Shown here: positions 1 to 5,388 of the stretch, one piece after another
Layout of the letters: the number at the start of each line of letters is the position of its first letter
Numbering within the stretch: the first letter of the stretch is position 1
From: an uncultured Flammeovirgaceae bacterium
Lineage (GTDB): Bacteria > Bacteroidota > Bacteroidia > Cytophagales > Cyclobacteriaceae
Reading direction: 5' to 3'
Length of the DNA: 7,320 bases
Assembly: GCA_946480685.1 (NCBI GenBank)
Contig: CAMLLI010000198.1
Coordinates: forward strand, 1 to 7,320
Translations under genes and position numbers: made by a program
Notes under the pieces: model-generated
Database searches by the model: none
Seen by the model: the letters and a program-made list of their open reading frames with translations, nothing else
Told to the model about the DNA's origin: nothing

Positions 1-54
1 AAACATGGGGTGACGCACATCCTTTCCAACCAAATTGCCGTTAAGGTTGTCTGA
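1..54 (+). CDS. possible 3' end of an upstream gene (partial)
   Basis: Frame 1 is open from the window edge to a TGA at 52-54 and would give 17 residues ending in NQIAVKVV. This short tail is compatible with the end of a gene lying before the window, but 17 codons can stay open by chance and nothing in it identifies a family. Part of the minus strand is also open here. The rest of 1-74 is an AT-rich leader before the lipoprotein gene, in which I see no convincing promoter. Confidence 0.2.
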   Translation, partial: KHGVTHILSNQIAVKVV

Positions 55-74
55 ATATAAAAAATAACCCCTAT

Positions 75-875
75 ATGAAATTCAAGCGTACTCTTACCCG
101 TTGGGCATTGCTGTTGCCTGCAATTCTGCTTTACAATTGTGATTCATCCGATGATGATCCGGTTCGCGAAACCCAATATACACCCGTGAAGATGGAAGCC
201 GGTGATACATCGGTTGAACTTCAATACAACGCTGCCGGTGAATTGACGCACTCCGTAACCAAGCAAAAGGCGCTGAACGATGTAGTGCTTACGAGTACCC
301 TGGAGTATATCTATAAAAACGGAAGAATAGACAGTGCGGCCAGCGATGCAGGTTTCCGCGTGTCGTTCAAGTATACGGGTGATAAGATTGTACGAGCAGA
401 AGAATATATCAATGAGACTTGGGTAGAGCGCCACACATTCGCATACGATGAGAAGGGAAGGCTGAAGGAATCAATCCGATTGCAGGATATACCGGAAGAA
501 GGTGGAATAACACCCGTGCAAAAAAGTACATATCTATATGATGAACGCGATAACCTGGTTGCGCATGATTATTATTACTACTCTCCTGGTAAGGAAGACT
601 TTGTACTGCTTACGGTGTCGCGAATGAGTGATTATGACACGCAGCCCAATGCAGAAGATTTCTTTTCACCACATCCGTATAATCCGTATGTAAAGTTCAG
701 AAAAAACAATCCGGGCAAGATGATTGTCACCAATGCTGCCGGCCTTGGTAAAACAGAGTATACGTTTACCTATACATACAATGCAGGAGGTTACCCGGTA
801 AAGAAGGATGCTTCCGTATTGTTCGATGGCGTGACAACAACTTCGGAGACCCGGTATTTCTTCACGGAAGAATAA
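75..875 (+). CDS. probable surface-exposed lipoprotein with YD-like beta repeats
   Basis: The protein has 266 residues. Its N-terminus is a type II signal peptide: basic MKFKR, a hydrophobic stretch at residues 10-20, then Cys22 as the probable lipidation site in LLYNC. Asn before the Cys is unusual but tolerable. The residues after it, DSSDDD, resemble the acidic lipoprotein export signal that sends Bacteroidota lipoproteins to the cell surface. The mature part holds repeated strand-turn-strand units with an aromatic-(Y/D)-x-x-G pattern, for example YNAAGEL (51-57), YIYKNGRI (78-85), FAYDEKGRL (122-130), YLYDERDNL (153-161) and YTYNAGGYPVKK (233-244). The YDTQPN...NNPGK...YTYNAGGYP arrangement in the C-terminal third resembles DUF4595-type Bacteroidota lipoproteins; that is recall, not a search. 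Function is unknown. The ATG at 75 directly precedes the signal peptide and has no Shine-Dalgarno site. The ceramidase-like gene follows 56 bp downstream and may share its transcript. Confidence 0.85.
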   Translation: MKFKRTLTRWALLLPAILLYNCDSSDDDPVRETQYTPVKMEAGDTSVELQYNAAGELTHSVTKQKALNDVVLTSTLEYIYKNGRIDSAASDAGFRVSFKYTGDKIVRAEEYINETWVERHTFAYDEKGRLKESIRLQDIPEEGGITPVQKSTYLYDERDNLVAHDYYYYSPGKEDFVLLTVSRMSDYDTQPNAEDFFSPHPYNPYVKFRKNNPGKMIVTNAAGLGKTEYTFTYTYNAGGYPVKKDASVLFDGVTTTSETRYFFTEE

Positions 876-905
876 CTCCGCCAACGCAATAACTTCGTTA
901 TCATC

Positions 906-956
906 AACGCAGAATCTGTATCTTGCACCGTATGGTGTTTAAGAAGATTCTGCGTT
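906..956 (+). promoter_or_regulatory. 12-bp perfect inverted repeat enclosing the start codon of the ceramidase-like gene
   Basis: AACGCAGAATCT at 906-917 is the exact reverse complement of AGATTCTGCGTT at 945-956. The 27-nt loop (918-944) contains the ATG at 932-934 and the ribosome-binding region; the 3' arm covers codons 5 to 9. In RNA this would be a stem of 12 pairs with the initiation codon in its loop. It could modulate translation or be a protein-binding site. The T-rich stretch after it (957-968) also leaves room for attenuation. A weaker 5-bp hairpin (889-893 with 897-901) lies just upstream. The repeat is seen directly; any role is inference. Confidence 0.5.
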
Positions 957-2287
957 TTGTTTTAATTGTACTCCTCTCGGTCATCGTACTGCTGCTGGTG
1001 TTTGTAGGCGTTAGCGTTGTTCCGTTGAAGCGTACCCCGGTACAAGAGAAGCCCGAGTATACTACCATGATGAACCGGTTGGACAGCCTGCATCCGGAGA
1101 TTGCGCGGAGTACAAAAGGTTTTTCGGTAGGCTTCGCCAAAGAAAGTATAACACCGGCTGCTCCGGTAGCATTGGCCGGCTATGGCAATCGCCTGGGTAA
1201 AGTATATACTTCTATATTGGATTCGATTTATGTACGCACGCTGGTAATTGATAATGGTGTGCAACGTGTGGCCATTGTCAGTGCAGATCTTCTGATTATT
1301 CCTCCTACGGTTACGGCTTTGCTGGAAAAAGAATTACCTGCTATAGATTTCTCGATCAATAACACATATCTCGGTGCTATACATACGCATAACAGTATTG
1401 GTAACTGGGGCGAAGGTGTAACGGGTATTATGTATGGCGACTATGAAGATTCCATCGTTCACTTTATAGCTGACAGAATCAAGAAAAGTATAGTACGTGC
1501 CTCCCAAAATATACTGCCAGCATCCATTCGTAAAGGATCTATACCGGTGCCCAATGCAGTGCGAAACCGGTTGATCAAAACCGGTGGTATAGATTCGTTA
1601 CTTCGCGTGATTGAAGTACAACGAAGCGATAGCTCAAAGTTGTTACTCATGAGCTATACCGCGCATGCAACCTGTTTATTCTCACGTGATCTTGAATTGT
1701 CCCGCGACTATCCCGGAGAGTTGGTAGATGACATGGAAGCATCCGGGTATCGCTTTGCTATGTTTATGGCTGGTGCTGTCGGGAGTCACAAGAGTAATCC
1801 ACCTGAGTATGGTAAACCTTGTATTGAGTGGATGGCGGATGAGATAAAATCAAAATATATAGCGAAGCATACCGTATTGCAGCCTGTGAAAGATTCAACC
1901 TTATTCATGCTGCGTGTTCCCCTCGAACTTCCTGCTGCCGAAGCCAAGATCGCCAAAGACTGGCAGCTTCGTCCGTGGTTATTCAAAGCAGCTTTCGGTG
2001 AATATCAAACGTATCTTACGGCCCTTCGCATAGGCGACATCATCATGATGGGTACGCCTTGCGATTACTCCGGAGAACTCACACCACCGCTCGATTCACT
2101 CGCAAATCAAAAAGGTGTCAGTGTAATGGTAACAAGTTTCAACGGGGGATATATAGGCTATATCACTGCAGACCAATACTACGACCGCGACCACTACGAA
2201 ACCCGCCTCATGAACTGGTACGGCCCCGGCAATGGAGACTATATGACGGAATGCCTGGAGAAGCTGGTTGATACGTGTGCACGTTGA
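932..2287 (+). CDS. membrane-anchored neutral/alkaline ceramidase-family hydrolase
   Basis: The protein has 451 residues from the ATG at 932. A TTG at 923 would add three residues, but ATG directly before the basic MVFKK segment is the simpler start. One hydrophobic helix (about residues 10-30) should anchor it in the membrane, with the enzyme domain outside the cytoplasm. That domain matches the neutral/alkaline non-lysosomal ceramidase N-terminal family, zinc amidases that cleave the N-acyl bond of ceramide. Visible landmarks are VGFAKESITP (66-75), GYGNR (83-87), IHTHNS (150-155) with candidate zinc ligands His151 and His153, YTAHAT (242-247) with His245, SGELTP (380-385) with Glu382, and NGGYIGYIT (404-412) with Tyr410, followed by the DHYE and GPGNGDYM motifs typical of the family's end. 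Characterised neutral ceramidases are about 650 residues with a C-terminal Ig-like domain, absent here. Where they have the nucleophile serine (GDxSPN), this protein reads GAVGSHKSN (281-289), so the substrate may differ. Residues 446-451 are encoded inside the downstream octamer repeat. Confidence 0.85.
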   Translation: MVFKKILRFVLIVLLSVIVLLLVFVGVSVVPLKRTPVQEKPEYTTMMNRLDSLHPEIARSTKGFSVGFAKESITPAAPVALAGYGNRLGKVYTSILDSIYVRTLVIDNGVQRVAIVSADLLIIPPTVTALLEKELPAIDFSINNTYLGAIHTHNSIGNWGEGVTGIMYGDYEDSIVHFIADRIKKSIVRASQNILPASIRKGSIPVPNAVRNRLIKTGGIDSLLRVIEVQRSDSSKLLLMSYTAHATCLFSRDLELSRDYPGELVDDMEASGYRFAMFMAGAVGSHKSNPPEYGKPCIEWMADEIKSKYIAKHTVLQPVKDSTLFMLRVPLELPAAEAKIAKDWQLRPWLFKAAFGEYQTYLTALRIGDIIMMGTPCDYSGELTPPLDSLANQKGVSVMVTSFNGGYIGYITADQYYDRDHYETRLMNWYGPGNGDYMTECLEKLVDTCAR

Positions 2288-2338
2288 TACGTGTGTACGT
2301 ATGTGTGTTGATGTGTTCATGTGTTGAAGTGTTGGTGT
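2267..2338 (+). repeat. GT-rich octamer array, left arm (nine 8-bp units)
   Basis: These 72 bases divide exactly into nine octamers, each starting with GT; examples are GTTGATAC, GTGTGCAC, GTTGATGT, GTTCATGT, GTTGAAGT and GTTGGTGT. The first 16 bp (2267-2282) recur next to it (2283-2298) with one mismatch. The array starts in the last six codons of the ceramidase-like gene and contains its TGA stop. On the sense strand of that gene it would form the 3' end of the message. Bases 2320-2338 are the exact reverse complement of 2453-2471 in the right arm. Confidence 0.8.
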
Positions 2339-2342
2339 TGAT

Positions 2343-2356
2343 GGAGCGCCTTGCGC
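2343..2356 (+). repeat. small hairpin with GGA head, left copy (REP-like)
   Basis: Directly after the left array comes GGA, then GCGC (2346-2349), loop CTT and GCGC (2353-2356). The right copy on the opposite strand has the same layout with GTGC and GCAC. A GGAG-type head before a palindrome resembles REP elements, but a 4-bp stem is shorter than usual for them. The T-rich GATTGTTTATT after it could give weak intrinsic termination. Confidence 0.4.
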
Positions 2357-2426
2357 GATTGTTTATTACGTACCAGCAACACTTCACATATATATTCTAT
2401 TACAAAGCTCTACTATATATACCACT

Positions 2427-2440
2427 GTGCGTAGCACTCC
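2427..2440 (-). repeat. small hairpin with GGA head, right copy (REP-like)
   Basis: Read on the minus strand this is GGA, GTGC, loop TAC, GCAC, directly after the right octamer array in that direction. It mirrors the left copy. The second stem pair is T-A here and C-G on the left, so both sides changed together and pairing is kept. Confidence 0.4.
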
Positions 2441-2447
2441 ACCAACC

Positions 2448-2520
2448 TCAACACACCAACACTTCAACACAAAAACAACATACACACCTAAACACGTACA
2501 CACTTAAACACTTTAAACAC
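2448..2520 (-). repeat. GT-rich octamer array, right arm (about nine units)
   Basis: Read on the minus strand, this begins in the last codons of the 897-residue gene and continues past its TAA stop (2513-2515). Units include GTGTTTAA, GTGTGTAC, GTGTTTAG, GTGTGTAT, GTGTTGAA and GTGTTGGT, with the 8-bp period broken by one-base additions near 2512 and 2472. It is the same GT-rich octamer type as the left arm, inverted, and again follows the sense strand of the gene it terminates. The half next to the spacer is closest to the left arm; the gene-proximal half has drifted to GTGTTTAx. Confidence 0.75.
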
Positions 2521-5206
2521 TCCTCCATGCTTTCGCTGCTCTCACGAAACCGTAGCGTACTCCGATGTTCTCGAGGGTGATGTCATTTATTTCGGTTTCG
2601 ACTGAATATTGAAGGGTGGTGAAATCTTTGGAGTATACATCGTAGCAGCACCACCAGGTGTTGTCGCGGGTGTTGTGTACTATGCGCATGGTGGTGGCGT
2701 TTCGGAAATCGTACAGGCCGATCTGCTGACCTGTCTGGTCTTCCATCTCGAATGTCTCAAAGAATACTTGTTCTACTACTTCTCCTCCGATCACCAGCGA
2801 ATCAAACCTGACTGTGTTATGTTTCTTGATCTTATCGCTGGAAAATATAGTATTGAATATTTCGATGGCTTGTTGGGGAACATCGGGATATAAACCGAGA
2901 GCCGATTCATCAACAGCACTTTTGTTGGTAACAAAGTAATCATATAGCTTGTCCCGGTCGATGTGACTGTTAACACGTTTTTCACTCGGATCGTAGCTAT
3001 ATAGTTCGTTCTGCAAAACATCCCGTATCGGATGTGTAAGCGGCACCGGGTGCTCATGCAGTGTTTCTATATTGCCATCATCGTCTGCAAACTGGATTAT
3101 AGTTTTTATACAATGGGTATGTACGAAGAATCCATTTTCGATCTTTCGAAGATACATTTCAAAATCATCGGCAAAGATAACCGTGGCATCTACTTCGTTG
3201 CATTGGAGTGATCCGTGGTTATAGAAGCCGTAGAGCAATTCACAATGGATGCGGTTGCAGTAGAACGCAGTTCCCGCCAGGTATATATTCTTGGCCTGCA
3301 GCGTTCCCTTTACCATTACGTATGGAGAGAAATCTGTATCATAGCTCCAGAAGTAAGTGTTGATTTTAAGGTCTTTCAGGAAGATGAAGCCCGCAATGTG
3401 CCAGTCTTCTTCTCCTTCATTACTAATCTCAAATGTCTCCATCGTTACATCGTCTTCGGCCAGCAGGAAGTATACTTTATCGTTGGAGTGTCCGTAGCCT
3501 ATATCTTCGAGTAGTGTATAGGCCGGATCTGATGTGCCGGGCCGTAGTATATCGTTTACAAGTTCATCGGCTTGCCGGATCGTAATTACCCTGAAGCTGT
3601 ATCCGTTAAATGTAAAATATTTATCAGTCAGGTCCTCCTGTTGGGCAAGCTCTTCGTAGTACGATTCCGTATCACTCTCAGTGAATTTACTCCCGAGAAT
3701 GTGACTGAGTACATCTTCGGGATTGGTGAACCGCTCGTTATCATCGAAAATCTTTTTCTCGAACTTTTTCCAATACTTTAATGCTTTTTCCAGATGGTCG
3801 ACTTCATAGGCTTCGAGGTATCGGCTGCTGAAATACGGAGATTCGCCAGCGTGGTTGTGAGGTTTATACCGCACGCGCACATACGGTGTTGCAGATGTAT
3901 CATCAGTCACCACGTCAAACTGATATCCCTGCATGTCGAAGTTATCTTGTACGGTTGGCAGTAACGGAAATGTTTTACTGCTTCGTTGTTCCATCAGTTG
4001 TATGCGGTCGTAGTAATCTGTGTTTACGCGAAATGCATAGTGAAAATTACCTTGCCAGTAACCATTACGCTCACCGTCATTGTAGTCATTATACTTGTCT
4101 CTGATCAGCGGGAGCGAAAGTATATTCTGTATTTTCTCTACCGTTACGGTTTCCGCGATGGCATCGTTTATTTTCTTAATATCTGCCTTCTTGAGATTCT
4201 CAATGAATTCTACCCGTTTCAAAAGTGCAGGCCAGTAATGGCTCGCCAGATTCTGATAGGCCGCTGGAGCGTTGACATCCAAAGTATACCATTTACTTTC
4301 TTCAGCGGGATCATCGCTATAGATAATGGAAACATTGTCGTCCTGCAGCTTGATAAAAAGCGAATAAACATTGTCCTGCAGTAAATATATACTGTTGCCG
4401 CGCTGTTGTCCCAGCATATCATACGGGCGCGTGATAGTAGCTTTTACGTCATCGATATAGAGTATCAGCTCATATTTATCTTTCGGTATAAGTTTGGTAG
4501 CCATAAGCCTGTTGATATTCGCAGCATTAGCTTCGAAGTTGCCAAACACCGAGACTACAGGTGCTACCGGTTTGCGTTTCTTCAGAAGTGATTTACCTTT
4601 TTGCAACAGCGCATACATACCGGTGCGCAGGAATATCAGCGAATCGTCATCTTCATCATATTCAAAACAACCATCCTGTAAAATGGACTCAACGTCTTCC
4701 GTTGTAATATCCTGCCAGTTGCCATCTTCGTCCCAATTGGAAATGTGGGTGCTCCACTGCTTATTGCCGCTTACGTTAACATGATACTCATCCGTTTCAA
4801 TAAAAACATTTGCTTGGGCATGACCGTGTACGGTGAGGTCGCCATGGTTGTAATGACCCCAGAATAATTCGCGTACTTCAAAATTTCCCCCAACGTATAT
4901 TTCTTGTCCGCCAACAATGAGACTACCGGCAGAAAGATCTCCCGTTACGATAATGCCGCACGATCCATCTGTCTCTTCGTTATATGCATACTTCTTAATG
5001 TCCAGGTTCCCTTCAACAAAAACCACAACTATATTTTCATTGTTAAACGGTTCATCCAGTACCAGAGCGTCTACTTCAATATTGCCGCTGGCGTATGCAG
5101 CAAAACTGCTGTCAAGGTCTTCCGCTTTCCAGTGTGTACGCATCAGGCTATCGGTGGGAAGTTTGTCGAAAATCTGACTCAGCGGTACGATCGTAAATGG
5201 CTTCAT
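2513..5206 (-). CDS. large uncharacterised protein with two polymer-forming-like beta modules
   Basis: I cannot name a family for this 897-residue protein. It has no signal peptide or membrane segment, so it is probably cytoplasmic. It is acidic and rich in Tyr, Phe and Asp. Two similar beta-rich modules stand out. The first (about residues 40-147) alternates short strands with GNL, GDL and GGQ turns and contains LFWGHYNHGDLTVHG (114-128). The second (about 605-690) has VKGTLQAKNIYLAG (632-645) and LLYGFYNHGSLQCN (657-670). The shared G-x-Y-N-H-G-x-L core, about 540 residues apart, points to internal duplication. Stacked short strands of this kind resemble bactofilin-like or polymer-forming proteins, but this is a resemblance only. 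Between them lie a mixed region and a Lys/Glu-rich helix (about 468-490); the C-terminal part (about 800-885) is another beta-rich stretch. The ATG at 5204-5206 gives an unbroken frame with a plausible N-terminus and no Shine-Dalgarno site. The stop lies inside the octamer array. The gene is divergent from the helicase across 149 bp and convergent with the ceramidase-like gene. Confidence 0.85.
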   Translation of the reverse strand: MKPFTIVPLSQIFDKLPTDSLMRTHWKAEDLDSSFAAYASGNIEVDALVLDEPFNNENIVVVFVEGNLDIKKYAYNEETDGSCGIIVTGDLSAGSLIVGGQEIYVGGNFEVRELFWGHYNHGDLTVHGHAQANVFIETDEYHVNVSGNKQWSTHISNWDEDGNWQDITTEDVESILQDGCFEYDEDDDSLIFLRTGMYALLQKGKSLLKKRKPVAPVVSVFGNFEANAANINRLMATKLIPKDKYELILYIDDVKATITRPYDMLGQQRGNSIYLLQDNVYSLFIKLQDDNVSIIYSDDPAEESKWYTLDVNAPAAYQNLASHYWPALLKRVEFIENLKKADIKKINDAIAETVTVEKIQNILSLPLIRDKYNDYNDGERNGYWQGNFHYAFRVNTDYYDRIQLMEQRSSKTFPLLPTVQDNFDMQGYQFDVVTDDTSATPYVRVRYKPHNHAGESPYFSSRYLEAYEVDHLEKALKYWKKFEKKIFDDNERFTNPEDVLSHILGSKFTESDTESYYEELAQQEDLTDKYFTFNGYSFRVITIRQADELVNDILRPGTSDPAYTLLEDIGYGHSNDKVYFLLAEDDVTMETFEISNEGEEDWHIAGFIFLKDLKINTYFWSYDTDFSPYVMVKGTLQAKNIYLAGTAFYCNRIHCELLYGFYNHGSLQCNEVDATVIFADDFEMYLRKIENGFFVHTHCIKTIIQFADDDGNIETLHEHPVPLTHPIRDVLQNELYSYDPSEKRVNSHIDRDKLYDYFVTNKSAVDESALGLYPDVPQQAIEIFNTIFSSDKIKKHNTVRFDSLVIGGEVVEQVFFETFEMEDQTGQQIGLYDFRNATTMRIVHNTRDNTWWCCYDVYSKDFTTLQYSVETEINDITLENIGVRYGFVRAAKAWRSV

Positions 5207-5254
5207 ATATAGTTTAAGTCCGGGTTTAAAATAAAGTAAATTATCTGAGAGTTG

Positions 5255-5290
5255 TTTGTTCGATGCGCAGAATATATGCGTGTATTTTTG
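5255..5290 (+). promoter_or_regulatory. candidate Bacteroidota-type promoter for the helicase gene
   Basis: TATTTTTG at 5283-5290 is an exact match to the Bacteroidota -7 element TAnnTTTG. A TTTG at 5255-5258 could be the -33 element, but the 24-base gap is slightly long compared with the usual range of about 17-23. Transcription would start near 5297, leaving a leader of about 60 bases to the ATG at 5356 or about 90 to the one at 5389. I found no comparable element facing the divergent 897-residue gene in this spacer. Confidence 0.4.
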
Positions 5291-5388
5291 ATAGCATTCT
5301 TATTCGTAATATTGTGTGTTCTGTGAAGTAAACATGATGGCGCTGTGATGCTTTCATGAAATACTTTTTAGGTACAGAACACGAATGC

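Larger units (their letters stand above)
2320..2471. terminator. large inverted repeat between convergent genes, candidate bidirectional terminator
   Basis: A perfect 19-bp inverted repeat (2320-2338 and 2453-2471) encloses a 114-base spacer. An outer 10-bp pair (GTGTGTACGT at 2291-2300 and ACGTACACAC at 2494-2503) and the two small hairpins inside make 2267-2520 an extended imperfect palindrome. The centre (about 2357-2426) is AT-rich with facing TATATA runs and shows no gene. A 10-base piece, CAACACTTCA (2377-2386), repeats part of the right arm (2457-2466). Its place between two convergent stop codons suits bidirectional transcription termination, but neither strand has a classic GC stem followed by a T tract. 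The structure is seen directly; the terminator role is inferred. Confidence 0.4.

Noticed and set aside
889..901. loxP-like half site (ATAACTTCGTTAT)
   Set aside because: It matches only the first ten bases of a lox arm, has no partner arm or recombinase nearby, and is simply a 5-bp hairpin with a 3-base loop.
2267..2520. CRISPR array
   Set aside because: The units are 8 bp, contiguous and degenerate, with no unique spacers between longer repeats and no cas genes nearby.
2275..2580. Open frame of 101 codons across the convergent spacer on the plus strand
   Set aside because: It consists largely of the GT/AC octamer repeats, overlaps both gene ends and gives a Cys/Val/His/Thr-rich low-complexity product. 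It is open because the repeats lack stops in that frame.
3986..4384. Open frame of 132 codons on the plus strand opposite the 897-residue gene
   Set aside because: It lies wholly within the minus-strand gene, which has the coherent, internally repeated protein. The other plus-strand frames in 2609-5212 are the same kind of shadow.
5207..5260. Promoter for the 897-residue gene on the minus strand
   Set aside because: No TAnnTTTG match appears in that orientation; the nearest is TAATTTAC, too weak to report.
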